64,000 nt of DNA from Inquilinus sp. Marseille-Q2685 (GCF_916619195.1 NZ_CAKAKL010000002.1:310001-374000), one strand, 5' to 3'; positions 44,816 through 54,360 are shown, numbered from the stretch's first letter. A program made the numbers and translations. Notes: generated by a model not told the origin, from the sequence alone.

Positions 44816-45916
44816 ATGAGCATGCTGAACGAACTTTCAAGCCGATCCGGCGGCCAGGCATTCCGGGACCTCGACGAGCGCTCGCGGGAGATCTTCCGCC
44901 TGATCGTCGACGCGTATGTCCAGTCCGGCGAGCCGGTGGGCAGCCGCACGCTGTCGCGCCGGCTCGGCATGTCGCTGTCGCCGGCGACGATCCGCAACGT
45001 CATGGCGGATCTCGAGGATGCCGGCCTGCTCTACGCCCCGCATACCTCGGCCGGGCGGCTGCCGACCGATGCGGGCCTGCGCCTGTTCGTGCACGGGCTG
45101 ATGCAGCTCGGCGATGTCGGCGAGAGCGAGCGGGCCTCGATCGAGGCGATGTGCGCCCAGGCCGGGCGCGGCGTGTCCGAGATGCTGGAGGAGGCGACCT
45201 CCGCCCTCTCCGGCCTGTCCGCCTGCGCTGGCCTCGTTCTGGCGCCGAAGACCGACCGGCCGCTGAAGCATATCGAGTTCGTCAACCTGTCGCCCGGCCG
45301 CGCCCTGGTGGTGCTGGTCACCGAGGACGGCATGGTCGAGAACCGGGTGCTGGAGGTGCCGCTGGGCCTGCCGGCCTCGACCTTCGTCCACGTCACCAAC
45401 TATCTCAACGCCCGCATCGTCGGCCGCACCATCGCCGAGGCCCGCGCCGAGGTGCTGGGCGAGATCGAGGCGCAGAAGAGCCAGCTCGACAGCCTGGCCG
45501 CCAAGGTGGTCGAGGCCGGCCTCGCCACCTGGAGCGGCGGCGGGGGCGGCACGCTGATCGTCAAGGGCCAGTCGCGCCTGCTCAACGACGTCACGGCGCT
45601 GGAGGATCTGGAGCGCATCCGCAGCCTGTTCCAGGCGCTGGAGACCAAGGAGGCGATGCTGCGGATGCTCGACGCGGCCAATGCCGCCGAGGGCGTGCAG
45701 ATCTTCATCGGCGCCGAGAACGGGCTGTTCAGCCACACTGGCTGCTCGATGATCATCGCCCCCTACAAGGGGGGCGACCAGCGCGTGGTCGGCGCCGTCG
45801 GCGTGATCGGGCCGACCCGGCTGAACTATGCGCGCATCATCCCGATGGTGGATTACACCGCGAAGATGATAGGCCGTCTCCTCAGAACCAACGAGACCAC
45901 GAACCAGGTAGCATGA
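44816..45916 (+). CDS. hrcA: Heat-inducible transcription repressor HrcA
   Basis: 366 aa. RSREIFRLIVDAYVQSGEPV and GSRTLSRRLGMSLSPATIRN form the winged-helix DNA-binding domain, followed by VMADLEDAGLLYAPHTSAGR and LPTDAGLRLFV, a near-invariant block. The rest is the GAF-like and dimerisation region, ending with VVGAVGVIGPTRLNYARIIP. It represses groESL and other CIRCE operons until heat shock. The stop overlaps grpE (ATGA). Confidence 0.97.
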   Translation: MSMLNELSSRSGGQAFRDLDERSREIFRLIVDAYVQSGEPVGSRTLSRRLGMSLSPATIRNVMADLEDAGLLYAPHTSAGRLPTDAGLRLFVHGLMQLGDVGESERASIEAMCAQAGRGVSEMLEEATSALSGLSACAGLVLAPKTDRPLKHIEFVNLSPGRALVVLVTEDGMVENRVLEVPLGLPASTFVHVTNYLNARIVGRTIAEARAEVLGEIEAQKSQLDSLAAKVVEAGLATWSGGGGGTLIVKGQSRLLNDVTALEDLERIRSLFQALETKEAMLRMLDAANAAEGVQIFIGAENGLFSHTGCSMIIAPYKGGDQRVVGAVGVIGPTRLNYARIIPMVDYTAKMIGRLLRTNETTNQVA

Positions 45917-46545
45917 TGCACAGCAAGACGATGTCCGCCGAGCCCCGCCCCGACGCGACGGAGCCGGAGACCGGGGCCGCCGGGCCCGAGGTCGAGGGTG
46001 TCGCCGAGACCGAAACCGCGGCCGAAGCCGCGCAGGCCTCCGATCCCGGGGGCGATGCGGCGCTGGCCGGGGCGGCGGAGCGCATCGCCGCTCTCGAGGC
46101 CGAGAACGCCAAGCTGAAGGACCAGGCGCTGCGCGCCCTGGCGGAGACCGAGAACATCCGCCGCCGGTCGGAGCGCGAGCGCGAGGACACGGCGAAATAC
46201 GCCATCTCCGGCTTCGCCAAGTCGCTGCTCGACGCCGCCGACAACCTGCGCCGCGCCATCGACGCGGTGCCGGCCGAGGCGGTCGACGCGGATCCGGCGC
46301 TGAAGACCCTGGTCGACGGCGTCGCCGCCACCGAGCGCCAACTGCTGGCCGCCTTCGAGCGCCACGGCGTGACCCGGATCGAGCCGGTCGGCGAGACCTT
46401 CGACCCGAACTTCCACCAGGCCATGTTCGAGCTGCCGGGCACCGGCAAGCCGTCCGGCACCATCGTCCAGGTGGTCCAGCCCGGCTATGTGCTGCAGGGC
46501 CGGCTGCTGCGCCCGGCCATGGTCGGCGTGGCCAAGGGCGAGTGA
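45913..46545 (+). CDS. grpE: Nucleotide exchange factor GrpE
   Basis: 210 aa. An acidic Glu/Ala-rich N-terminus (residues 1-60) leads to a long coiled coil (IAALEAENAKLKDQALRALA) and the central AETENIRRRSEREREDTAKY, then the beta domain GETFDPNFHQAMFELPGTGK and VVQPGYVLQGRLLRPAMVGV. It releases ADP from DnaK. The start overlaps the hrcA stop and the stop overlaps a small lipoprotein gene. dnaK is not in the window. Confidence 0.97.
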   Translation: MMHSKTMSAEPRPDATEPETGAAGPEVEGVAETETAAEAAQASDPGGDAALAGAAERIAALEAENAKLKDQALRALAETENIRRRSEREREDTAKYAISGFAKSLLDAADNLRRAIDAVPAEAVDADPALKTLVDGVAATERQLLAAFERHGVTRIEPVGETFDPNFHQAMFELPGTGKPSGTIVQVVQPGYVLQGRLLRPAMVGVAKGE

Positions 46546-46673
46546 TGCGGCGGCTCGGCCTTCTCGCGGCGCTGCTGGCGGTGGCGGTCGCCGCCGCCGC
46601 CTGCGAGCGGTCGGACAAGCCGGCCAAGGGCGTCTATATGGGCGCCGGTGGCGGCGTGTCCGTCCCCTCCTGA
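46545..46673 (+). CDS. Small lipoprotein downstream of grpE (42 aa)
   Basis: The ATG uses the last base of the grpE stop (TGATG). The product begins MRRLGLLAALLAVAVAAAAC, a short signal peptide ending in an Ala-Ala-Ala-Cys lipobox, then about 22 residues (ERSDKPAKGVYMGAGGG and VSVPS). The lipobox, coupling to grpE and a clean stop support a real gene too short for many predictors. Similar tiny lipoproteins occur after heat-shock genes in Rhodospirillales, but function is unknown. Confidence 0.6.
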   Translation: MRRLGLLAALLAVAVAAAACERSDKPAKGVYMGAGGGVSVPS

Positions 46674-46790
46674 CGCATGGCGGCACCGGCCCCGATGCCG
46701 CAGCCGACGACATGAAACCGTCATCGACCACGGGTAGCGTCGCCGCTTTCCGCGTGATCGCGGTATTCTGGGGCTCGCTGTTCGAGGCGC

Positions 46791-48233
46791 ATGGGCATGG
46801 CCGGACCGATCTATCGCCACCTGTTCGGCATCGGGGTGATCGCCGCTCTGGTGATCGCGCTGCTGCTGCTGTCGGCAGGATCTGACGGGATCGGCATCTG
46901 GCTAGCGGCGGCCGGGGTGGTGGCGGTGGTCGGCGTCGCCGGCCTGTTTGCCTGGCGCCTGCTGCGCGACCTCGACCTGCTGCGCCGCCATATCGAGGCC
47001 TCGGCCTCCGAGGCGCCGGATCGGCCGCCGCGGCCCTCGACCGAGATCGGCCAGATCCTGTTCCTGCAGTTGCAGCGGCTGCAGCGTCATGCCCGCGGCC
47101 GCGAGCGCAGCCTGGCGGTCGAGTTGCAGACCGCGTCGGAGATCCTGGAGGCGCAGGACGACCCGATCCTGGTGCTGGCCGGCGACCGCAGCGTGCTGCG
47201 CGCCAACGGCGCCGCCGAGCGGCTGTTCGGCGACCGGCTCCTGGGCCGCGACATGGCCGAGGCGATCCGCCATCCGGAGATCGTCGCCGCCGTCGACGCC
47301 GTCCTCGCCGGCGGCCCGATGCTGACCGTCCCGCTGAACCTGCCGGTGCCGATCGAGCGCGAGTTCGAAGTCCGGATCCAGCGCTTCGAACGGCGCGGCG
47401 ACGCTGGCGAGCGGGAGTCCGACGACCGGCCCGAGCCGGCGCTGCTGGTCACCTTCTACGATCTCACCGCCTCCAAGCGGGTCGAGCAGATGCGGGCCGA
47501 CTTCGTCGCCAATGCCAGCCACGAGCTGCGCACGCCGCTGTCCAGCCTGATGGGCTTCATCGAGACGCTGCGCGGCCCGGCGCGAGACGACGCGGCGGCG
47601 CGCGAGCGCTTCCTCGGCATCATGCAGCAGCAGGCCGAGCGCATGTCCCGACTGGTCAACGACCTGCTGTCGCTGTCGCGGATCGAGCTGGACGAGCATG
47701 TGCCGCCGACCGGGCGGGTCGCGGTCGGGCCGCTGCTGCAGTCGGTCGCCGACGCGCTCGAGCTCAAGGCCCAGCGCAAGGCCCAGCGGCTCGAGCTCGA
47801 CCTGGCGCCCGACCTGCCGCAGGTGGTCGGGGATTCGGACCAGCTGTACCAGGTGTTCCAGAACCTGGTGTCGAACGCGATCAACTACGGCCGCCAGGGC
47901 GGCGTGGTCGGCCTGTCCGCGCGGGCCTCGGCCGAGGGGCGGCGGACCGGCCTCGTCGTCAGCGTCAGCGACCAGGGCGAAGGCATCGCCCGCGAGCACC
48001 TGCCGCGGCTGACCGAGCGGTTCTACCGGGTCGACCCGGCGCGCAGCCGCGCCGTCGGCGGCACCGGCCTCGGCCTCGCCATCGTCAAGCACATCGTCAG
48101 CCGCCATCGCGGCCGGCTGGAGATCGACAGCGAGGTCGGCCGCGGCAGCGTCTTCACCGTGCATCTGCCGGCCGCGCCGGGCAGCAAGCCGGCCGGCCGG
48201 GCCCTTCATAAAACTGTAACCGAATTGTCTTAA
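46791..48233 (+). CDS. phoR: Phosphate regulon sensor histidine kinase PhoR
   Basis: 480 aa. Two N-terminal membrane helices (about 11-30 and 34-56), a PAS region (ILVLAGDRSVLRANGAAERL, about 125-228), then HisKA with NASHELRTPLSSLMGF (phospho-His244) and HATPase_c with VFQNLVSNAINYG (N box), VSDQGEGI and GTGLGLAIVKHI. It phosphorylates PhoB when phosphate is scarce, under the influence of PstSCAB-PhoU. The last 20 bases and the stop overlap a proposed Pho box. Gene order phoR-pstSCAB-phoU-phoB is the usual alphaproteobacterial arrangement. Confidence 0.96.
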   Translation: MGMAGPIYRHLFGIGVIAALVIALLLLSAGSDGIGIWLAAAGVVAVVGVAGLFAWRLLRDLDLLRRHIEASASEAPDRPPRPSTEIGQILFLQLQRLQRHARGRERSLAVELQTASEILEAQDDPILVLAGDRSVLRANGAAERLFGDRLLGRDMAEAIRHPEIVAAVDAVLAGGPMLTVPLNLPVPIEREFEVRIQRFERRGDAGERESDDRPEPALLVTFYDLTASKRVEQMRADFVANASHELRTPLSSLMGFIETLRGPARDDAAARERFLGIMQQQAERMSRLVNDLLSLSRIELDEHVPPTGRVAVGPLLQSVADALELKAQRKAQRLELDLAPDLPQVVGDSDQLYQVFQNLVSNAINYGRQGGVVGLSARASAEGRRTGLVVSVSDQGEGIAREHLPRLTERFYRVDPARSRAVGGTGLGLAIVKHIVSRHRGRLEIDSEVGRGSVFTVHLPAAPGSKPAGRALHKTVTELS

Positions 48234-48258
48234 AAGCGTCGGCGGCGACGACTATAGC
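48214..48258 (+). promoter_or_regulatory. Pho box and -10 element of the pstS promoter
   Basis: Two 7-base units CTGTAAC (48214-48220) and TTGTCTT (48225-48231), 4 bases apart, each match 5 of 7 bases of the PhoB consensus CTGTCAT; a weak third unit GCGTCGG follows after 4 more. Ten bases later TATAGC (48253-48258) can serve as -10. That spacing equals the E. coli Pho box layout. The box covers the end of phoR. Confidence 0.6.
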
Positions 48259-48334
48259 CTGCGCTCGGACGGGGGCGCTGGCCGCCTGACCGGACGATGC
48301 CGTGGGGCTCGTCCCACCACCACAGGAGATTCCC

Positions 48335-49396
48335 GTGAAGCTTTTTTCACGATCCATCCTTCGCGGCGCGGTGCTCGGCGCGGCGGTCGCGCTCGTGGCG
48401 GGCGCGTCCCAGGCGGCCGATATTTCCGGCGCCGGCGCCACCTTTCCGTACCCGATCTACGCCAAGTGGGCCGACGCCTATAAGAAGGAAAGCGGCATCG
48501 GCCTGAACTACCAGTCGATCGGCTCGGGCGGCGGCATCAAGCAGATCAAGGAAAAGACCGTCACCTTCGGCGCCTCGGACATGCCGCTGAAGCCGGAGGA
48601 TCTCGACGCCGCCGGTCTCGTGCAGTTCCCGATGATCATGGGCGGCGTGGTGCCGGTCGTGAACATCCCGGGCGTTGCGCCGGGCCAGCTGACCCTCAGC
48701 GGCGACCTGGTCGCGCAGATCTATCTCGGCGACATCACCACCTGGAACGACGAGAAGATCAAGGCGCTGAACCCGGGCGTCAACCTGCCGGACACCGCCA
48801 TCGCCCCGGCCTACCGGTCGGACGGGTCGGGCACCAACTTCCTGTTCACGACCTACCTCTCGTCGGTGAACGCCAAGTTCAAGGACTCGGTCGGCGCCAA
48901 CTCCTCGGTGCAGTGGCCGGCCGGCATCGGCGCCAAGGGCAATGAGGGCGTCGCCAACACCACCAAGCAGACCGAAGGCGCCATCGGCTACGTCGAATAC
49001 GCCTACGCCAAGCAGAACAAGCTGACCTACGTCAAGCTGGTCAACAAGGACGGCAAGGCGGTCGAGCCGACGATCAAGAGCTTCCAGGCCGCGGCGTCGG
49101 CCGCCGACTGGGCGAACTCCAAGGGCTACTACGTCATCCTGACCAACGAGCCGGGTGCGGAGAGCTGGCCGATCACCGGCGCCAGCTTCATCCTGATGTA
49201 CAAGCAGCCGCAGGATCCGGCCGCGTCGGCCACCGCGCTGCAGTTCTTCGCCTGGGCCTACAGCAAGGGCGACAAGCTGGCCGAGGACCTCGACTACGTG
49301 CCGATGCCGGACTCGGTGGTCGAGATGGTCCACAAGACCTGGGCCGACAGCATCAAGGGCGCCGACGGCAAGCCGATCTGGACCGCCTCGAAGTGA
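48335..49396 (+). CDS. pstS: Phosphate ABC transporter substrate-binding protein PstS
   Basis: 353 aa from GTG 48335, preceded by CAGGAGATTCCC. Residues 1-27 are a signal peptide (LVAGASQAA). ISGAGATFPYPIYAKWADAY and the phosphate-binding loops IGSGGGIKQI, GASDMPL and YRSDGSGTNFLFTTYL are intact. It binds inorganic phosphate in the periplasm and delivers it to PstCA. First gene after the Pho box; an 80-base spacer with a strong hairpin separates it from pstC. Confidence 0.98.
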   Translation: MKLFSRSILRGAVLGAAVALVAGASQAADISGAGATFPYPIYAKWADAYKKESGIGLNYQSIGSGGGIKQIKEKTVTFGASDMPLKPEDLDAAGLVQFPMIMGGVVPVVNIPGVAPGQLTLSGDLVAQIYLGDITTWNDEKIKALNPGVNLPDTAIAPAYRSDGSGTNFLFTTYLSSVNAKFKDSVGANSSVQWPAGIGAKGNEGVANTTKQTEGAIGYVEYAYAKQNKLTYVKLVNKDGKAVEPTIKSFQAAASAADWANSKGYYVILTNEPGAESWPITGASFILMYKQPQDPAASATALQFFAWAYSKGDKLAEDLDYVPMPDSVVEMVHKTWADSIKGADGKPIWTASK

Positions 49397-49420
49397 TCGG
49401 CCGACACGGCTGATCGAGTG

Positions 49421-49460
49421 GGCGCCGTGCGGTTGAACCTCCGCACGGCGCCGCTTGTTT
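49421..49460 (+). terminator. Strong hairpin between pstS and pstC (partial terminator or RNA stabiliser)
   Basis: GGCGCCGTGCGG (49421-49432) pairs perfectly with CCGCACGGCGCC (49441-49452) around an 8-base loop; GCTTGTTT follows. The T-tract is weak, so readthrough is expected. Placed after the binding-protein gene, it would favour pstS over the membrane genes. Confidence 0.6.
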
Positions 49461-49476
49461 CCCAGGCAAGGTGATC

Positions 49477-50457
49477 ATGGTGGACACCACCTTTCAGAAG
49501 ATCGGGCCGCGGATCGACGCGCGCACCGCCCAGCGACAGCGCATGGCGGACACCGGATTCCGCCTGACCACCCTGTTCTTCGCCGTGCTGGTGCTGGCGA
49601 TCCTGGGCGGGGTGATCCTGTCGCTGATCATCGGCGCGATGCCGGCGCTGCAGACCTTCGGCTTCGGCTTCGTCACGACCGAGGTCTGGAACCCGGTCAC
49701 CGACAAGTTCGGCGCGCTGGCGCCGATCTACGGCACCTTGGTCACCTCGTTGATCGCCATGCTGATCGGCGTCCCGGTCAGCTTCGGCATCGCCATCTTC
49801 CTGACCGAGCTGTGCCCGCCGGTGCTGAAGCGGCCGCTCGGCATCGCCATCGAGCTCCTGGCCGGCATCCCCAGCATCATCTACGGCATCTGGGGCTTCT
49901 TCGTGCTGGCGCCGATCCTGCAGCAGACGGTGCAGCCCTTCCTGATCGGCACCTTCGGCAAGCTGCCGCTGATCGGGCCGCTGTTCGCCGGCCCGCCCTA
50001 CGGCATCGGCATCTTCACCGCCGGGCTGATCCTGGCGATCATGGTGCTGCCCTTCATCACCTCGATCATGCGCGACGTGTTCGAGACGGTGCCGCCGCTG
50101 CTCAAGGAATCCGCCTACGGCCTGGGTGCCACGACCTGGGAGGTGATGTGGAAGGTGGTGCTGCCCTACAGCCGCGTCGGCGTGGTCGGCGGCGTCATGC
50201 TCGGCCTCGGCCGGGCGCTGGGCGAGACCATGGCGGTCACCTTCGTCATCGGCAACGCCCACCGCATCTCGAACTCGATCCTGGCGCCGGGCACCACCAT
50301 CTCCGCCTCGATCGCCAATGAATTCACCGAGGCCGTCGGCGACCTCTACACCTCGTCGCTGATCGCGCTGGGCCTCGTGCTCTTCGTCATCACCTTCATC
50401 GTCCTGGCGCTGGCCAAGATCCAGCTGCTGCGGCTGCAGCGCAAGGCGGGGGGCTAG
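49477..50457 (+). CDS. pstC: Phosphate ABC transporter permease PstC
   Basis: 326 aa from ATG 49477 (GTG 49471 is an alternative). Six membrane helices; [20 protein letters not shown] and [20 protein letters not shown], the coupling loop [20 protein letters not shown] and [20 protein letters not shown] are PstC signatures. Forms the phosphate channel with PstA. Two bases separate its stop from pstA. Confidence 0.97.
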   Translation: MVDTTFQKIGPRIDARTAQRQRMADTGFRLTTLFFAVLVLAILGGVILSLIIGAMPALQTFGFGFVTTEVWNPVTDKFGALAPIYGTLVTSLIAMLIGVPVSFGIAIFLTELCPPVLKRPLGIAIELLAGIPSIIYGIWGFFVLAPILQQTVQPFLIGTFGKLPLIGPLFAGPPYGIGIFTAGLILAIMVLPFITSIMRDVFETVPPLLKESAYGLGATTWEVMWKVVLPYSRVGVVGGVMLGLGRALGETMAVTFVIGNAHRISNSILAPGTTISASIANEFTEAVGDLYTSSLIALGLVLFVITFIVLALAKIQLLRLQRKAGG

Positions 50458-50459
50458 AC

Positions 50460-51317
50460 ATGCCGGTACCGACTGCACTCTACGCCCGCCGCCGGGCGAC
50501 CAACTCGATCCTGCTCAGCATCTCCTTCGGGGCGGCGGTGTTCGGTCTGCTCTGGCTGGTCTGGATCCTCGCCACGCTGCTGATCAACGGCCTCGACGCG
50601 ATCACCCCGGCCCTGTTCACCGAATCCACCCCGCCGCCTCCGGGCGAAGGGGGCGGCCTGCTGAACGCGATCTTCGGCAGCCTGATCATGACCGTGGTCG
50701 GCACCCTGATCGGCACGCCGATCGGCATCCTCGCCGGCACCTACCTGGCCGAGTTCGGCAAGACCAGCAAGCTGGCCGAGGTGATCCGCTTCATCAACGA
50801 CATCCTGCTCAGCGCGCCTTCGATCGTGGTCGGCCTGTTCGTCTACGAGATCATGGTGTCGTCGATGGGGCACTTCTCGGCCTGGGCCGGCGCCGTAGCT
50901 CTGTCGATCATCGCGGTGCCGGTGGTGATCCGCACCACCGAGGACATGCTGAAGCTGGTGCCGAACACCCTGCGCGAAGCCGCCGCGGCGCTCGGCTCGC
51001 CGCAGTGGAAGGTGGTGCTGATGATCTGCTACCGCGCCGCGCGCAACGGCATGATCACCGGCGTGCTGCTGGCGGTCGCCCGCATCAGCGGCGAGACGGC
51101 GCCGCTTCTGTTCACCGCTCTGAACAACCAGTTCTGGAGCACGGACATGAACGCGCCGATGGCGAATCTGCCCGTGGTCATCTTCCAGTTCGCGCTCAGC
51201 CCCTATGAGGACTGGCAGCGGCTGGCCTGGGGCGGCGCGCTCCTGATCACGGTGACGATCCTCCTCCTCAACATCATCGCCCGGGCGCTCTCCTCGCTCG
51301 GCGGCAAGCAGGGCTGA
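50460..51317 (+). CDS. pstA: Phosphate ABC transporter permease PstA
   Basis: 285 aa, six membrane helices. [40 protein letters not shown], the coupling loop [20 protein letters not shown] and [20 protein letters not shown] are conserved in PstA. Partner of PstC in the inner membrane. Co-transcribed with pstC (2-base gap) and pstB (5-base gap). Confidence 0.97.
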   Translation: MPVPTALYARRRATNSILLSISFGAAVFGLLWLVWILATLLINGLDAITPALFTESTPPPPGEGGGLLNAIFGSLIMTVVGTLIGTPIGILAGTYLAEFGKTSKLAEVIRFINDILLSAPSIVVGLFVYEIMVSSMGHFSAWAGAVALSIIAVPVVIRTTEDMLKLVPNTLREAAAALGSPQWKVVLMICYRAARNGMITGVLLAVARISGETAPLLFTALNNQFWSTDMNAPMANLPVVIFQFALSPYEDWQRLAWGGALLITVTILLLNIIARALSSLGGKQG

Positions 51318-51322
51318 CGGTC

Positions 51323-52156
51323 ATGACAGGCAATGGCGCTCAGGTGACGACGCTCGACGTGAACATCAACGTCGACCGCCCCAAGGACTTCGCCCGCGAT
51401 CTCCGCGAGAAGATCTCGATCCGCAACCTGTCCTTCTTCTACGAGGACCACGAGGCGCTGAAGAAGATCAACCTGCCGCTCTATGAGCGCTGCGTGACCG
51501 CCTTCATCGGTCCCTCGGGCTGCGGGAAGTCGACGCTGCTGCGCATCCTGAACCGGATGTACGACCTGTACCCGAAGCAGCGCGCGGTCGGCGAGGTGCT
51601 GCTGGACGGCGAGAACATCCTCGGCTCGAAGCAGGACGTGAACCTGCTGCGCGCCCGGGTCGGCATGGTGTTCCAGAAGCCGACGCCGTTCCCGATGTCG
51701 ATCTACGACAACGTCGCCTTCGGCATCCGGCTCTACGAGAAGCTGGACCAGGCCGAGATGGACAGCCGTGTCGAAGGCGCCCTGCGCCGCGCCGCGCTGT
51801 GGGACGAGGTCAAGGACAAGCTGAAGAAGAGCGGCACCAGCCTCTCCGGCGGCCAGCAGCAGCGCCTGTGCATCGCCCGCACCATCGCGATGCAGCCCGA
51901 CGTGGTGCTGCTCGACGAGCCGACCTCGGCGCTCGACCCGATCTCGACCGCGAAGATCGAGGAGCTGATCGACGAGCTGAAGACCGACTACACGATCGCG
52001 ATCGTCACCCACAACATGCAGCAGGCGGCCCGCGCCGCCGACTTCACCGCCTTCATGTATCTTGGCGAGCTGGTCGAGTTCGGCGAGACGTCGGAGCTGT
52101 TCACCAGCCCGAAGAACGAGCGGACGCACAGCTACATCACCGGCCGCTTCGGCTGA
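51323..52156 (+). CDS. pstB: Phosphate ABC transporter ATPase PstB
   Basis: 277 aa. Walker [14 protein letters not shown]-loop [20 protein letters not shown], signature [17 protein letters not shown], Walker [17 protein letters not shown] and switch His in [13 protein letters not shown] are complete. Powers PstCA. The first 25 residues (to about [14 protein letters not shown]) are longer than in E. coli PstB, as is common in alphaproteobacteria. Confidence 0.98.
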   Translation: MTGNGAQVTTLDVNINVDRPKDFARDLREKISIRNLSFFYEDHEALKKINLPLYERCVTAFIGPSGCGKSTLLRILNRMYDLYPKQRAVGEVLLDGENILGSKQDVNLLRARVGMVFQKPTPFPMSIYDNVAFGIRLYEKLDQAEMDSRVEGALRRAALWDEVKDKLKKSGTSLSGGQQQRLCIARTIAMQPDVVLLDEPTSALDPISTAKIEELIDELKTDYTIAIVTHNMQQAARAADFTAFMYLGELVEFGETSELFTSPKNERTHSYITGRFG

Positions 52157-52181
52157 GCCCCGGGTCAGAAGGATCAGCGCC

Positions 52182-52913
52182 ATGGCAAACGAACATATCG
52201 TCAAGTCCTTCGACCAGGAGCTCGAGGCGCTGCGCCGCACCATCGTGCAGATGGGCGGCCTGGCGGAAAGCCAACTCGAGCTCGCCATCCAGGCGGTGGT
52301 GCGGCGCGACGCCGACCTCGCCGGCCGGGTGATGCGCAGCGACGAGCAGATGGACGCCTACGAGGCCTCGGTCGACGCCGCGGTGGTCCAGATCCTGGCC
52401 CTGCGCCAGCCCTTCGCGGCCGACCTGCGCGAGGTGATCTCGGCGCTCCGCATCGCCGCCGACCTCGAGCGGATCGGCGACTACGCCGCCAATATCGCCA
52501 AGCGGTCGTTGGCCCTGGCCCAGGTGCCGGTGGTCCGCCCGGTGGCGACGCTGCCCCGCATGGGCCGGATGGTGCAGCAGATCATCAAGGACGTGCTCGA
52601 CGCCTATACCGAGCGCGACCTGGACAAGGCGCTGTCGGCCTGGCGCCAGGACGAATCGGTCGACGACCTCTACACCAGCCTGTTCCGCGAGACCCTCACC
52701 TACATGATGGAGGATCCGCGCAATATCACCCCCTGCACCCATCTCCTCTTCATCGCCAAGAACATCGAGCGGATCGGCGACCACGCGACCAACATCGCCG
52801 AGCTGATCCACTTCCTGCTCACGGGCAAGCCGGTGAAGGACGTGCGGCCGAAGGGCGACGCCACCTCCTTCACCGTCGTCACCCCCGAGGCCAAGCCGGA
52901 GGACAATGCATGA
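52182..52913 (+). CDS. phoU: Phosphate signalling regulator PhoU
   Basis: 243 aa. Two repeats of a three-helix bundle: VKSFDQELEALRRTIVQMGG starts the first, and each repeat bears an acidic metal-binding motif (ADLERIGDYAANIAKR and KNIERIGDHATNIAEL). It links the Pst transporter to PhoR and keeps PhoB off when phosphate is plentiful. The stop overlaps the phoB ATG. Confidence 0.97.
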   Translation: MANEHIVKSFDQELEALRRTIVQMGGLAESQLELAIQAVVRRDADLAGRVMRSDEQMDAYEASVDAAVVQILALRQPFAADLREVISALRIAADLERIGDYAANIAKRSLALAQVPVVRPVATLPRMGRMVQQIIKDVLDAYTERDLDKALSAWRQDESVDDLYTSLFRETLTYMMEDPRNITPCTHLLFIAKNIERIGDHATNIAELIHFLLTGKPVKDVRPKGDATSFTVVTPEAKPEDNA

Positions 52914-53617
52914 GAGCCGGCATCCAGCCGCTGGTTCTGGTGGTCGAGGACGAGGTCGACCTCGTCACCCTCCTGACCTACAACCTGGAGCGCGAAGGCT
53001 TCCGCGTCCTCGCCGCCTATGACGGCGAGGAGGCGCTGCTGCTGGCCAGCGAGCAGCGCCCGGACCTGGTGCTGCTCGACTGGATGCTGCCGCATCTCTC
53101 CGGCATCGAGGTCTGCCGGCAGCTGCGCCGCGGCGCCAAGACCCGCGACATCCCGGTGATCATGCTGACGGCGCGGGGCGAGGAGGGGGACCGCGTGCGC
53201 GGCCTCGATTCCGGCGCCGACGACTACGTCGCCAAGCCGTTCTCGACGCCGGAGCTGATGGCCCGGATCAAGGCGGTGCTGCGCCGCACCTCGCCCTCCA
53301 GCGCCGGCGACATCCTCAGCTACGCCGATCTCAGCATGGATCTCGGCGGCCACCGCGTCCGCCGCGGCAACCGCGACGTCCATCTCGGCCCGACCGAGTT
53401 CCGCCTGCTGCGCCACTTTATGCAGCATCCCGGCCGGGTGTTCAGCCGCGAGCAGCTGCTCGACATCGTCTGGGGCCACGACGTCTATGTCGAGCCGCGC
53501 ACCGTCGACGTGCATATCCGCCGGCTGCGCAAGGCGCTGAACGACGACAGCGAGATCGACCTGATCCGCACCGTCCGCTCCGCCGGCTATTCGCTGGATG
53601 TCCAGGCGCAGGCCTGA
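52910..53617 (+). CDS. phoB: Phosphate regulon response regulator PhoB
   Basis: 235 aa. Receiver domain with acid pocket VVEDEVDL (Glu13, Asp14), phospho-acceptor Asp57 in VLLDWMLPHLSGIE, Thr in MLTARGEEGD and Lys in DDYVAKPFS; then an OmpR-type winged helix with LGPTEFRLLRHFMQHPGRVF and VDVHIRRLRKAL. Binds Pho boxes such as the one before pstS. ATG overlaps the phoU stop (ATGA). Confidence 0.98.
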   Translation: MRAGIQPLVLVVEDEVDLVTLLTYNLEREGFRVLAAYDGEEALLLASEQRPDLVLLDWMLPHLSGIEVCRQLRRGAKTRDIPVIMLTARGEEGDRVRGLDSGADDYVAKPFSTPELMARIKAVLRRTSPSSAGDILSYADLSMDLGGHRVRRGNRDVHLGPTEFRLLRHFMQHPGRVFSREQLLDIVWGHDVYVEPRTVDVHIRRLRKALNDDSEIDLIRTVRSAGYSLDVQAQA

Positions 53618-53678
53618 TCCCGGGAACCATCCGTCAAGGTTGTTGGTTGTCCGGGCAAAACGGCACGGGAGATGTCGC

Positions 53679-54260
53679 GTGAGCAAGGATTCCTGGCTGT
53701 TCCTCCGGATCTGGGCCCGGTCGCCGCTGAAGGTCGCGGCCTGGGCGCCCTCCAGCCCGGCCGTGGCCCGCGCCTTCGCCCGGCACGTCGATCCTCGCTG
53801 CAGCGACCCGGGGCTCGAGCTCGGCGCCGGCACCGGCAGCCTCACCGAAGGGCTGCTGGCGACGGGATTGCCGCCGGAGAAGCTGATCGTCGTCGAGAAG
53901 ATGCCCGAATTCTGCACCGTGCTGCGCCAGCGCTTCCCCGGCGTCACGGTGCTGGAGGGCGACGTCGCGGAGATCGGCCGGATGCTGGACGGCATCGGGG
54001 TCAAGCGGCTGTCGGTGGTGGTGTCCAGCCTGCCGATCATCTGGTTCCCGCTCGACCTGCAGCGGGCGATCATCGACGCCGCCTTCGCCCGCATGGGCCG
54101 GTCGGGGCGGTTCCTGCAGCTGACCAACCCGATCCTGTCGCCGCTGCCGCGGCGCAAGCTGGGGCTGCAGGGCCGGATGGTCGACTTCGTCTGGCGCAAC
54201 CTGCCGCCCCTCGGCGCCTGGAGCTACCGCCGCCCTGCGGGCGTCCCCGACGCGGCGTGA
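53679..54260 (+). CDS. pmtA: PmtA-type phospholipid N-methyltransferase
   Basis: 193 aa from GTG 53679. LFLRIWARSPLKVAAWAPSS and LELGAGTGSLTEGLL (SAM motif I) with IVVEKMPEFCTVLRQRFPGV are typical of the Rhodobacter/Sinorhizobium PmtA group, which methylates phosphatidylethanolamine to phosphatidylcholine at the membrane surface. Some relatives methylate other substrates. It starts 61 bases after phoB on the same strand, so it may share the pho transcript; membrane lipid changes on phosphate starvation would make sense of this. Confidence 0.82.
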   Translation: MSKDSWLFLRIWARSPLKVAAWAPSSPAVARAFARHVDPRCSDPGLELGAGTGSLTEGLLATGLPPEKLIVVEKMPEFCTVLRQRFPGVTVLEGDVAEIGRMLDGIGVKRLSVVVSSLPIIWFPLDLQRAIIDAAFARMGRSGRFLQLTNPILSPLPRRKLGLQGRMVDFVWRNLPPLGAWSYRRPAGVPDAA

Positions 54261-54291
54261 TCGGCGAGCCCCCTTCCCGGGTTCCCGACAC

Positions 54292-54329
54292 CGTCATTGC
54301 AAGGAGGCGCAGCCGACGAAGCAATGACG
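54292..54329. repeat. Short family A palindrome
   Basis: CGTCATTGC and GCAATGACG flank GGAGGCGCAGCCGACGAA: a 38-base version of the 11403-11489 family that lacks the inner arms. Confidence 0.6.
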
Positions 54330-54360
54330 ATGAGGGCAGACGGGCTTGGCGCCATTCCCA

